From assembly GCA_038229415.1 (NCBI GenBank), contig JBBROM010000005.1:186001-250000 (forward strand): 64,000 bases of DNA. The letters are read 5' to 3'. The number at the start of each line of letters is the position of its first letter. The stretch's first letter is position 1. A program made the translations under genes and the position numbers. The notes under the pieces were generated by a model. It made no database searches. It had not been told where the DNA came from and saw only the letters and a list, made by a program, of their open reading frames with translations. Of this stretch, positions 7,571-15,755 are shown one piece after another. The stretch is from JANXUR01 sp038229415. GTDB taxonomy: Bacteria; Acidobacteriota; Terriglobia; Terriglobales; Acidobacteriaceae.

Positions 7571-9778
7571 ATGGCGTTGTCCAGCCAAACCCCACCCCCG
7601 GTTGTCGCTCCGGATCTGGCTGCGCGTTTTGACGAGTTGCTGGAGACCATGCGGGCGAATCGTCCCACGGACGATCTCGGCATTGTGCGCCGCGCCTTTG
7701 AACTTTCCGCGCAACTCCATCAGGATCAGAAGCGCGAGTCCGGCGAGCCCTACCTCATGCATCCCCTGGAGACTGGAATTCTTCTCGCGGCGATGAAGCT
7801 TGATCCGGTCGCGGTTTCTGCCGGCCTGCTGCACGATTCGGTCGAAGATACTTCCATCACGATTGCCGACATTAAGCGCGACTTTGGTTCCCATGTCGCG
7901 CACATTGTGCAGGGCGTCACCAAAATCAGCAAGCTGGACTTTGCGTCGAGCGAAGACCGGCAGGCGGAAAATGTCCGCAAGATGATGCTGGCCACGGTGG
8001 ATGATATTCGCGTGGTGCTGATCAAGCTGGCGGACCGCCTGCACAACATGCGGACGCTGGAGCATCTTTCGCCCGAGCGGCAGGAAAAGATCGCCCGCGA
8101 GACGCTGGAAATTTATGCTCCGATTGCGCATCGGCTGGGCATGGGCAAAATTCGCGGAGAACTGGAGGATTGGGGGTTTCAGTACCTCGATCCGGAAGCG
8201 TACCGGCAGGTGCGGGACGCGGTAGAGGAGAAGCGCAAGAAAGGCGAGGACGTACTGGTCAAGAGCGAGGCCATGGTGCGGGCCAAGCTGAAGGAAGTCG
8301 GCCTGGATTGCCGCGTGGAGAGCCGGGTCAAGCGGCTGTACAGTATCCATCGCAAGCTGGTGAAACAGCGCATTGCCGTGGATCAGGTGTATGACTTGTT
8401 TGCCATGCGCATCATCACGCACACGGCTCCCGATTGCTGGGCCGTACTTGGGCAGATTCATGGCCTTTGGCGGGCGGTGCCCGACCGCATCAAGGACTTC
8501 ATCACCATGCCGCGGCCGAACTTCTATCAGTCGCTGCACACTTCGGTGATGGCGGAACAGGGCACGCCGCTGGAGATACAGATTCGCACCGAAGAGATGC
8601 ACCGGGTGGCGGAGTGGGGCGTCGCGGCGCACTGGAAGTATAAAGATGGGCCGGTTGATGCGAAGGATGAAAAGCGGCTGATGTGGCTGCGCCACATGGT
8701 GGAAATGCAGACCGACGCCGCCAATGCCAAGGAATTTTTCTCTGACCTGAAGGTGGATCTGGTTTCAGACGAGGAGGTCTACACCTTCTCGCCGAAGGGC
8801 AAAGTGGTAATTCTGCCGAAGGATGGCACGCCGCTCGACTTTGCCTATTCCATTCACACCGAGGTGGGCCACCAATGTACGGGCGCGCGGGTGAATGGGC
8901 GCATGGTGCCGCTGAAGCACCACCTGAAGTCTGGCGACATCGTCGAGATCATTACAACTAAGGGTCATCCGCCGAGCCGCGACTGGTTGGGGTTCATGAA
9001 GTCGGCGCGGGCGCGGCAGAAGCTACGCCACTGGCTCAGCCTGCATCAGCGTGAACAAGCACTGGAAATTGGCCGCCGGTTGCTGGAGCAGGAAGCGCGG
9101 CGGTTCCGGGTCCCCATCAAGGACATAAAGGAGGCCGACTACAACCGGGCGGCCGGCGAATATGGACTCGGCAAGGGCGAAGATCTGATCGCCGGGGTTG
9201 GCTATGGCAAGTTCCCCGCGCGGCAGGTGCTGAACAAGCTGATTCCGGGCATCACCAAGCCGGGGACAGTGGCGAAGGCCGCCGGAGTATTTGGCGATGT
9301 GAAGCGTGCGCTGACAGGCGACGATGCTGCCATCAAGGTGAAGGATCACGACGACTTGATGGTGTACCGGGCGCGGTGTTGCAACCCGATTCGCGGCGAA
9401 GCGATTGTGGGCTATGTGACGCGGGGCAAGGGTGTCGCGGTGCATCGTAAGACGTGCCCCAACGTGAGCAACCTGATGTTTGAGGCTGAGCGCCGCATGG
9501 CGGTGGAGTGGACGCGCGAAACTACGGAACAGCCAGGCGAGTACTCGGTGAAGCTGGCAATCTATTGCGATGACCGCCCCGGCATGTTGACAGTAATCTC
9601 CGGGGTGATAAGTGACTCGAAAGCCAACATCCAGAATATGTCCGCTCACACTGCGCACACCGAAGCGACGATTGACGTGCTGCTTGCGGTGAAGAATGTA
9701 AGTCAGCTGGATGGCATCATCAAGGGACTGCGCAAAGTGCCGGGAGTGCATGATGTGCAGCGGGTGGCGCAGGTTTAG
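7571..9778 (+). CDS. bifunctional (p)ppGpp synthetase/hydrolase (RSH family)
   Basis: 735 residues of the long Rel/SpoT type. Order: HD hydrolase domain (about 45-200, HDSVEDT at 88-94), synthetase domain (about 245-360, with RIKD at 306-309 and NFYQSLHT after it), TGS domain (about 402-465, starting VYTFSPKGKVV), a linker and zinc-finger region, and a C-terminal ACT domain (about 656-730, DRPGMLTVIS). The intact HD site and the RxKD form of the synthetase motif indicate a bifunctional enzyme that makes and degrades the stringent alarmone. It is the only RSH gene in the window; the next gene, ridA, follows 88 bp later. Confidence 0.94.
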   Translation: MALSSQTPPPVVAPDLAARFDELLETMRANRPTDDLGIVRRAFELSAQLHQDQKRESGEPYLMHPLETGILLAAMKLDPVAVSAGLLHDSVEDTSITIADIKRDFGSHVAHIVQGVTKISKLDFASSEDRQAENVRKMMLATVDDIRVVLIKLADRLHNMRTLEHLSPERQEKIARETLEIYAPIAHRLGMGKIRGELEDWGFQYLDPEAYRQVRDAVEEKRKKGEDVLVKSEAMVRAKLKEVGLDCRVESRVKRLYSIHRKLVKQRIAVDQVYDLFAMRIITHTAPDCWAVLGQIHGLWRAVPDRIKDFITMPRPNFYQSLHTSVMAEQGTPLEIQIRTEEMHRVAEWGVAAHWKYKDGPVDAKDEKRLMWLRHMVEMQTDAANAKEFFSDLKVDLVSDEEVYTFSPKGKVVILPKDGTPLDFAYSIHTEVGHQCTGARVNGRMVPLKHHLKSGDIVEIITTKGHPPSRDWLGFMKSARARQKLRHWLSLHQREQALEIGRRLLEQEARRFRVPIKDIKEADYNRAAGEYGLGKGEDLIAGVGYGKFPARQVLNKLIPGITKPGTVAKAAGVFGDVKRALTGDDAAIKVKDHDDLMVYRARCCNPIRGEAIVGYVTRGKGVAVHRKTCPNVSNLMFEAERRMAVEWTRETTEQPGEYSVKLAIYCDDRPGMLTVISGVISDSKANIQNMSAHTAHTEATIDVLLAVKNVSQLDGIIKGLRKVPGVHDVQRVAQV

Positions 9779-9866
9779 CGAGGCCGGATTCCACCCCAAC
9801 GACCATGCTGCGTGTATCGTAAGAGCCGAAGAACAGTTCACGAAGCCATCTTTTTTGGAGGCAGCA

Positions 9867-10244
9867 ATGAAGCAGGTCATCAGCACGCCCAACGGGCCGC
9901 AGGCGATTGGGCCCTATTCGCAGGCGATCAAAGCGAACGGATTTGTGTTCGTGTCAGGACAGGTTGCCATTGATCCGGCAACGCAGCAGATCATCGAGGG
10001 CGACGTCGCGACGCAGACGCACCGGGTGATGAAGAATTTGGCGGCAATTCTGGAAGCAGCGGGGTCGGGACTCGACAAGGTAGTGAAGTCAGGCGTCTTC
10101 CTGAAGAATATGAGCGACTTTGCTGCAATGAATGCGGTCTATGGCGAATACTTTAGGTCCGAGCCGCCCGCGCGGGCGACAGTCGAAGTCGCGCGCTTGC
10201 CCAAGGATGTGCTGGTGGAAATTGACGTGATCGCGCTGGCGTGA
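9867..10244 (+). CDS. ridA: RidA family reactive enamine/imine deaminase
   Basis: 125 residues. The N-terminal GPQAIGPYSQAIKANGFVFVSGQ and the C-terminal PPARATVEVARLPKDVLVEIDVIA, with the conserved arginine that holds the substrate carboxylate, are diagnostic. RidA trimers hydrolyse 2-aminoacrylate and related imines released by PLP enzymes. The ATG at 9867 is chosen because a GGAGG at 9857-9861 precedes it and homologues begin there; the open frame further upstream is non-coding. Confidence 0.93.
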   Translation: MKQVISTPNGPQAIGPYSQAIKANGFVFVSGQVAIDPATQQIIEGDVATQTHRVMKNLAAILEAAGSGLDKVVKSGVFLKNMSDFAAMNAVYGEYFRSEPPARATVEVARLPKDVLVEIDVIALA

Positions 10245-10270
10245 GTAACGCTCGGTGGAGTTGAGGAAAC

Positions 10271-10308
10271 ACAACAAAGGCTCCCGCCAAGGCAGGAGCC
10301 TTTGTTGT
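10271..10308. terminator. bidirectional terminator between ridA and rpmB
   Basis: An 18-bp inverted repeat with one mismatch (arms 10271-10288 and 10291-10308) lies between the convergent genes. The arms begin and end in A/T-rich runs (acaacaaagg / cctttgttgt), giving short U-tracts in both directions. Confidence 0.8.
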
Positions 10309-10340
10309 CAGAAAGGTCGGCTCAGAAAAATCGGCGGAAG

Positions 10341-10574
10341 CTACGCCTTGGCAGCGACTGCCGTCGCTACCTTCTTGGGCGCGTGGATCGGCTTGATGAC
10401 CTTACCGGCACGGATGCAGGCGGCGCATACGCGAATGCGCCGATTGCCATGCGCGGTGGCAGCCTTTACCGGCTGCAAATTGACGTTCCAACGCCGACGC
10501 GCGACGTTGTGCGCGTGACTGACGCTGTTACCAAACTGCGGCTTTTTGCCGCACATTTCACAAACCTGTGCCAT
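10341..10574 (-). CDS. rpmB: 50S ribosomal protein L28
   Basis: 77 residues. MAQVCEMCGKKPQFGNSVSH at the start and the central NVARRRWNVNLQPV are typical of L28. It is the zinc-binding form with two Cys pairs (CEMC and CAAC), which suggests the cell may also carry a zinc-free paralogue for zinc shortage, though none is seen here. The ATG at 10574 is used rather than one two codons upstream because L28 starts with MA-(K/Q)-V-C. Basic, Ala/Lys-rich C-terminus. Transcribed alone, divergent from the DUF971 gene. Confidence 0.95.
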   Translation of the reverse strand: MAQVCEMCGKKPQFGNSVSHAHNVARRRWNVNLQPVKAATAHGNRRIRVCAACIRAGKVIKPIHAPKKVATAVAAKA

Positions 10575-10702
10575 AACCACTCCAGAAACGATTACAGAAG
10601 ATCGAAAAGCTTTGCCAACAAACTTCTATTTTAGCCGGAAGCTGTGGAAATGGGCAAGCTTGGAGCCGAATCCGACTGCGGCGACAGTGCGATACTGGAG
10701 TT

Positions 10703-11086
10703 ATGGGGTTCCTCGAAGCCAAGAAAGTGCTCGCGCCTGAGGCGACCACGCCGACTGCGGTCAAGGTGAATCTGACCTCCGGGACGGGTGTTGAAATTGC
10801 CTGGGCGGATGGGCACCAAAGCCGCTATCTCTTTGGCTGGCTTAGAGATGCGTGCCCATGTGCGACTTGCGATGAGGCCCGGACGAATGATGGTCGCAAG
10901 CCCGGTGAAGCCGCGAAAGCGGACTTGGTAGCGCTGCCCCTGTTCAAGCCAGCGATGAAGCCCACGGCGGCGCATCCGGTGGGCAAATATGCGATTCAGT
11001 TCGACTGGAACGACGGCCATACCTCGGGAATCTATTCGTGGCAGTACCTGCGCGACGTGTGCCCGTGCGGGGAGTGCGGGAATTAG
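10703..11086 (+). CDS. DUF971 (gamma-butyrobetaine hydroxylase N-terminal-like) protein
   Basis: 127 residues. Two CPCxxC motifs (CPCATC and C-terminal CPCGEC) and the repeated pattern of W-x-D/N-G-H followed by a Y/W-LR-D-CPC stretch match DUF971, the small zinc-binding domain also found at the N-terminus of gamma-butyrobetaine hydroxylases. Stand-alone bacterial members have been linked to iron-sulfur or cofactor handling, but no activity is established. It is followed after 6 bp by the helicase gene, so the two are probably co-transcribed. Confidence 0.85.
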   Translation: MGFLEAKKVLAPEATTPTAVKVNLTSGTGVEIAWADGHQSRYLFGWLRDACPCATCDEARTNDGRKPGEAAKADLVALPLFKPAMKPTAAHPVGKYAIQFDWNDGHTSGIYSWQYLRDVCPCGECGN

Positions 11087-11092
11087 CTAACC

Positions 11093-13786
11093 GTGTCCTT
11101 TCTCGACAAACTCAATCCGCAGCAGCGTGAAGCTGTAGAGACCACCGACGGGCCCGTTCTCATCCTGGCCGGGGCGGGCAGCGGGAAGACGCGCGTCATC
11201 ACCTATCGCATCGCCCACCTAATGCAGAATCTCGGCGTGATGCCGGAGAGCATTCTTGCCGTCACCTTCACCAATAAAGCCGCCGCCGAAATGGCCGAGC
11301 GCGTCGAAAAGATCGCAGGCGGCATGATTGCCAAGCCTCGGCTTTCGACGTTCCATTCGTTTTGTGTGCGCCTACTGCGGCGCGACATCGAAGCCCTGCA
11401 GATCACGCGCGCCGACGGCACCAAGATCGGGCTGCGCAAGGACTTCGTCATTTACGACGAAGCCGACCAGCAAAGTCTGGTGAAGTCGGCGATGAAGCGC
11501 ATGGGGGTGGACGATAAACAGCTCACGCCGCGCAATGTGCTGTCGCGAATTTCGTGGGCCAAGAATCAAATGCTCGATCCCCAGGAGTTTTATCTGGGAT
11601 CGGACAATCCGCAGACCGAGCGCATCGCGCACATCTACAAGTCCTACGCCGACGAACTGCGTAAGGCCAACGCGATGGATTTCGATGACCTGCTGCTCGA
11701 AGCAGTGCGACTGCTGAAGGCGGCGGCCGACGTGCGTGAGCGCTGGCAAAGGCGCTTTGAATATCTGCTGATTGACGAGTATCAGGATACGAATCGCCCG
11801 CAGTACGAGCTGATGCGACTACTGGCTGGCGACCGGCATAATGTGTGCGCGGTTGGAGATGAGGATCAGTCCATCTACTCGTGGCGCGGAGCCAGCATTC
11901 GCAACATTTTGGAGTTTGAAAAAGATTTCGGCGACGCCAAGATCATCCGGCTGGAACAGAACTATCGCTCCACGCAGAACATCCTGACGGCAGCCTCGAC
12001 CGTAGTAGCGAACAATATTCAGCGCAAGGGCAAGAACCTTTGGACGGACCGCCAGGGCGGCTCACTGATCGGATACTACGAGGCGCCCGACGGCGAGAAT
12101 GAAGCGTTGTTCGTGGCGGACCGCATCGCGAAATTTCTACGCGACCCGGAGAACGAGTCACCCAAGGCGGCGATTCTGTACCGCACCAATTCGCAGTCGC
12201 GGCTGTTTGAAGAGTCGCTGCGGCGCTATGGCGTGAAGTATCACGTGGTGGGCGGATTTTCGTTTTACGACCGCGCCGAAGTCAAAGACATGGTCTCGTA
12301 TCTCAAGGTGATTCAGAATCCCGCGGATTCGATTGCCTTGCTGCGCGTGGTGAATACGCCGCCGCGTGGCATCGGCAAAGGCACGCTGGAAACGCTGGAG
12401 CGCATCGCGCTGGAGACCGGGCTTTCGCTGTGGGATGCCTTGGGCGAGGCAATTGAGCGCGGGCTGGTTCCGCCGCGCGCGGCGACGGCCCTGGCGGCGT
12501 TCCGCAAGCTGATTGTAGATGCGCGAGCGCTGGTGAGCGGACGTGCTGCCGAGGCGGAAGAAACACAGGGTCCCTCCACTGCGTCCGGCACTGCGCTTCG
12601 CGCAGCACCCGACTCCGGTCGGGATGACACCGATATTGGATTCAATCCGCTGATGTTCGACTTTATGCATGAGGTGGATGCGATGGAGCCGGACGAAGTC
12701 AGCGACGACTTCGACGCATTCGATCCTGCGGCACTGGAAGGAGATGCGGGGAATGCGAGCGAAGGCGTCTCTGCTGAGGACGAAAACGCTTCTCTGGCGC
12801 AACTGATGCGCGCCCCCGAGGGTTCGGAGCCTGACCTCGCAACCGGCGCATTGCCGGTGAACACCGGGCTACTGCTCAAAACGCTGCTCGATCGCACCGG
12901 ATACATCAAGCAACTAGAGTCGGAAGACACGCCAGAGGCACAGTCGCGCCTGGAGAACTTGAAGGAACTGGTGAACGCCGGATTCGATTCCTTCCAGCGC
13001 GGCGAAGGGCTGAGCGAATTCCTCGACCACTCGGCGCTGGTGAGCGATGCTGATGCCTATGACGAGCATGCGCAAGTCACGTTGATGACGCTGCACGCAG
13101 CCAAGGGGCTCGAGTTCCCGCTGGTATTCCTATGCGGACTCGAAGAGGGCCTGTTCCCGCATTCGCGCACGCTGCTCGATCCCGCGGAAATGGAAGAGGA
13201 GCGGCGGCTGTGCTACGTGGGCATGACGCGCGCGATGGATACGCTGATTGTGACGCGGGCGCGCTATCGGAGGCGCTGGGGTACCGACATGCCAGAAGCG
13301 AGCGTGCCGTCGCGCTTCTTGGACGAAGTGCCTCATCAACTTGTCGAAGATTTGGGCGGCGGAGCGACGCGGCGAACTGGAGCCAGATCTTCCAGTTATG
13401 GCGAAGAAGGCCACGGAACGCACTATTCGTACGAAGACGAGGATCAGCGCCCGCGCTATGGATCGGCACAAAATGCGATGCCACAGAAGTCCAAAGCGAA
13501 ATCTGCTGCTGGCGCTTCTTCCGGCACGGCCTACAACTCGATGGATAACATTGCGGAGTTTTTCGCCTCGCGCGGCAAGAAATTCTCGGTGCCCCAGGTG
13601 GAAACGGCCGCTCCGCAGGGTCAAAAAGGCTTTCGTCCCGGACAGCGCGTACGGCACCCCAAGTACGGCGAAGGCTTGGTGTATCAGCGCGAGGGCGAAG
13701 GCGAACAGGCCAAAATTACGGTACAATTTGGCCGTTTTGGGCTGAAGAAGCTGGTGGAAAAATACGCGCAACTGGTGCAGGCGTGA
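11093..13786 (+). CDS. pcrA: UvrD/PcrA-type superfamily 1 DNA helicase
   Basis: 897 residues from a GTG start. Walker A AGAGSGKT is at 26-33, the Walker B/DExx motif reads LLIDEYQDTN near 226-235, and later motifs include QNYRST, VTLMTLHAAKGLEFP and LCYVGMTRA. It is a 3'-5' helicase for nucleotide excision and mismatch repair. The 2B domain holds an unusual stretch of about 100 residues (about 480-590) that is Ala/Gly/Asp/Glu-rich; its first part (490-513) is a translated copy of the family A intergenic repeat. The C-terminus (FRPGQRVRHPKYGEG onward) is the RNA-polymerase-binding Tudor-like domain. A possible reading as UvrD rather than PcrA does not change the role. Confidence 0.94.
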   Translation: MSFLDKLNPQQREAVETTDGPVLILAGAGSGKTRVITYRIAHLMQNLGVMPESILAVTFTNKAAAEMAERVEKIAGGMIAKPRLSTFHSFCVRLLRRDIEALQITRADGTKIGLRKDFVIYDEADQQSLVKSAMKRMGVDDKQLTPRNVLSRISWAKNQMLDPQEFYLGSDNPQTERIAHIYKSYADELRKANAMDFDDLLLEAVRLLKAAADVRERWQRRFEYLLIDEYQDTNRPQYELMRLLAGDRHNVCAVGDEDQSIYSWRGASIRNILEFEKDFGDAKIIRLEQNYRSTQNILTAASTVVANNIQRKGKNLWTDRQGGSLIGYYEAPDGENEALFVADRIAKFLRDPENESPKAAILYRTNSQSRLFEESLRRYGVKYHVVGGFSFYDRAEVKDMVSYLKVIQNPADSIALLRVVNTPPRGIGKGTLETLERIALETGLSLWDALGEAIERGLVPPRAATALAAFRKLIVDARALVSGRAAEAEETQGPSTASGTALRAAPDSGRDDTDIGFNPLMFDFMHEVDAMEPDEVSDDFDAFDPAALEGDAGNASEGVSAEDENASLAQLMRAPEGSEPDLATGALPVNTGLLLKTLLDRTGYIKQLESEDTPEAQSRLENLKELVNAGFDSFQRGEGLSEFLDHSALVSDADAYDEHAQVTLMTLHAAKGLEFPLVFLCGLEEGLFPHSRTLLDPAEMEEERRLCYVGMTRAMDTLIVTRARYRRRWGTDMPEASVPSRFLDEVPHQLVEDLGGGATRRTGARSSSYGEEGHGTHYSYEDEDQRPRYGSAQNAMPQKSKAKSAAGASSGTAYNSMDNIAEFFASRGKKFSVPQVETAAPQGQKGFRPGQRVRHPKYGEGLVYQREGEGEQAKITVQFGRFGLKKLVEKYAQLVQA
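12560..12630 (+). repeat. family A palindromic repeat, copy 3, inside pcrA
   Basis: Both arms (gaaacacagggtccctccac and gactccggtcgggatgacac) match the intergenic copies. The 71-bp copy is read through in frame as part of the helicase (residues about 490-513, ETQGPSTASGT...SGRDDT). The centre contains the palindrome tgcgcttcgcgca. Confidence 0.8.
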
Positions 13787-13898
13787 GTCAGTTTTCTAGC
13801 GCGCTTTCAGCTTACCAAGAGATTTATCCGCGCATCTGATTTATCCTAAGGTATTGGCTTTATTGCCGAACTTATGTCCGAGAGGCAGCACACGCACA

Positions 13899-14060
13899 AT
13901 GGCGAATACCACGAAGCTGGAAAAAGTCGAGCGCAAGAAGGTGAAGCGCGCCGTCCGCAAGAAGAACAAGATCGAAAAGCCCAAGGCCGAACGCGATTAC
14001 CCGCGCGGCAGCAAGAAGCAGAAGACCAAGAAGGCGACCCGCGGCGTTAGCAAGCGGTAA
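13899..14060 (+). CDS. small lysine/arginine-rich protein, 53 aa
   Basis: A 53-residue, strongly basic protein beginning MANTTKLEKVERKKVKRAVRK; about half of its residues are Lys or Arg. I do not recognise a family. Composition suggests nucleic-acid or ribosome binding, but this is inference. The ATG at 13899 is preferred over a TTG 45 bases upstream: the segment between does not look coding. A purine-rich gagagg lies about 12 bases upstream. A strong hairpin follows the stop, making it a self-contained transcription unit between the helicase and the permease. Confidence 0.7.
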   Translation: MANTTKLEKVERKKVKRAVRKKNKIEKPKAERDYPRGSKKQKTKKATRGVSKR

Positions 14061-14068
14061 CGAATTGA

Positions 14069-14099
14069 GCAAAGGGGCACGCGGGCCGTGCCCCTTTGC
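14069..14099 (+). terminator. hairpin terminator after the small basic gene
   Basis: Perfect 13-bp inverted repeat (gcaaaggggcacg / cgtgcccctttgc) with loop cgggc, nine bases after the stop at 14060. The T-run after it is weak. Confidence 0.8.
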
Positions 14100-14156
14100 T
14101 TGTGCTGGGCCGTGGCGGCATTCGCCGAACGGTTCCCATGCAGTATTCATCCCGGG

Positions 14157-15698
14157 TTGCGGAGCAGGCATCTGACAAGCCAACTGTTTCGGCGCAAGTC
14201 TATAGACAAGCTGCTGGCGGAGTCCGAAAACGCCGGCCTCAAGAAGTCGCTGGGGCCGTGGTCGCTCACGGCGCTCGGCATCGGAGCCATCATTGGCTCG
14301 GGCATCTTTGTGCTCACCGGCACAGCGGCCGCGGGCGAGTTCAGCAAAGCGCCCTCGATGTGGGATGCACAGGTGCTCGACATAATAGTGAACCTGGTTA
14401 CCACAGGGAACTTGTCGCACGTCTTGATGCACGGGCGACCAGCAGCCGGGCCTGCAATTGCAGTCTCCTTTATTCTCGTCGCGATTGCTTGCAGCTTCGC
14501 TGGCCTCTGCTATGCCGAGCTGGCCTCGATGATTCCCATCGCCGGCAGCGCTTACACGTATTCCTACGCGACTCTAGGGGAAATATTCGCCTGGATCATT
14601 GGCTGGGATCTGGTGCTTGAGTACGCGGTCAGCAACATGGTGGTTGCCGTGGGATTCAGTAGCTACCTGAAAGCACAGGCGGCGACTTTTGGCGTGCTTC
14701 TGCCGAACGCATGGTCTACCCCGGTTTGGGCCGACAAGCATTGGACTGGCGCATACTTTAACTTCCCCGCATTTCTGATTGTGATGCTGTTGACGGTCCT
14801 GCTGGTGCGCGGCGTCAAAGAGTCCGCCGAGACCAACAACATCATGGTGTTGGTGAAGATCGGTGCAATTTTAACGTTTCTCGTCGTCGGTGGAATGTTG
14901 ATCAATCCGGCTAACTGGCATCCCTTTGCGCCGAATGGATTTGGCGGCATCGTTACTGGCGGCGCAATTATCTTCTTTACCTATATCGGATTTGATTCAG
15001 TTTCGACAGCGGCGGAAGAGTCTAAAAATCCACAAAAAGATCTGCCGTTCGGCATCATCATGTCGCTGGTAGTTTGCACCATTCTTTACGCAGCAGTCGC
15101 CCTGGTCTTGTTGGGGATGATGAAGTACACGACCTTCCTGGATGGCGAAGCCAAGGATGCTCCCGTCGCATACGCTCTAAAGTATCTAGGTGCCCATCCG
15201 TTCTTCCAATCCGTGATCGTGATCGGCGCGCTGACGGGAATGCTATCGTCGCTCCTATGCTTCCAGTATGGCCAAGCCCGAATCTGGTATGCGATGTCGC
15301 GCGACGGGCTCTTCCCGAAGCTGTTTTCCAGAGTCCACCCCAAATATAAGACCCCACATTGGTCAACGTGGATTGCTGGTTTTCTGGTGGCCGTACCAGC
15401 CGGATTCCTTGACATTCCAGCGTTGGCTGATCTATCGAACATTGGGACGTTGTTTGCGTTCGTGCTGGTTTCTCTCGGAGTCATCATGCTGCGCCGCAGC
15501 GATCCGGATCGACCGCGTGGGTTTCGAGTTCCGTTCGTTCCATGGTTCCCGCTGATTTCGATTCTGTTCTGCGGTGGGCTAATGACGGGATTACCTGTTG
15601 TGACCTGGGTGCGTTTTATTGGCTGGCTCGCTATCGGCCTACTGATCTATATCTTCTACAGTCGGCATCGCAGTGAGTTCGGACGCAAGCCGGTTTAG
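14157..15698 (+). CDS. APC superfamily amino-acid permease
   Basis: About 510 residues with 12 or more membrane spans. The first span carries the family signature ALGIGAIIGSGIFVLTG, followed later by IAGSAYTYSYATLGE and FTYIGFDSVSTAAEESKNP, typical of CAT-like cationic amino-acid transporters. The start is unclear. The frame is open from a GTG at 14088, but that lies inside the preceding terminator. Family members start just before LFRRKSIDKL, which would fit a CTG at 14172 with GGAG at 14161-14164, or the TTG at 14157 given here. The substrate cannot be named from sequence alone. Confidence 0.88.
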   Translation: MRSRHLTSQLFRRKSIDKLLAESENAGLKKSLGPWSLTALGIGAIIGSGIFVLTGTAAAGEFSKAPSMWDAQVLDIIVNLVTTGNLSHVLMHGRPAAGPAIAVSFILVAIACSFAGLCYAELASMIPIAGSAYTYSYATLGEIFAWIIGWDLVLEYAVSNMVVAVGFSSYLKAQAATFGVLLPNAWSTPVWADKHWTGAYFNFPAFLIVMLLTVLLVRGVKESAETNNIMVLVKIGAILTFLVVGGMLINPANWHPFAPNGFGGIVTGGAIIFFTYIGFDSVSTAAEESKNPQKDLPFGIIMSLVVCTILYAAVALVLLGMMKYTTFLDGEAKDAPVAYALKYLGAHPFFQSVIVIGALTGMLSSLLCFQYGQARIWYAMSRDGLFPKLFSRVHPKYKTPHWSTWIAGFLVAVPAGFLDIPALADLSNIGTLFAFVLVSLGVIMLRRSDPDRPRGFRVPFVPWFPLISILFCGGLMTGLPVVTWVRFIGWLAIGLLIYIFYSRHRSEFGRKPV

Positions 15699-15755
15699 CT
15701 TTGGCGAAGCCTTCTTCCGTTTTGTGATTTTCTAGTTGGAGTCGAGGCGCAGCAC

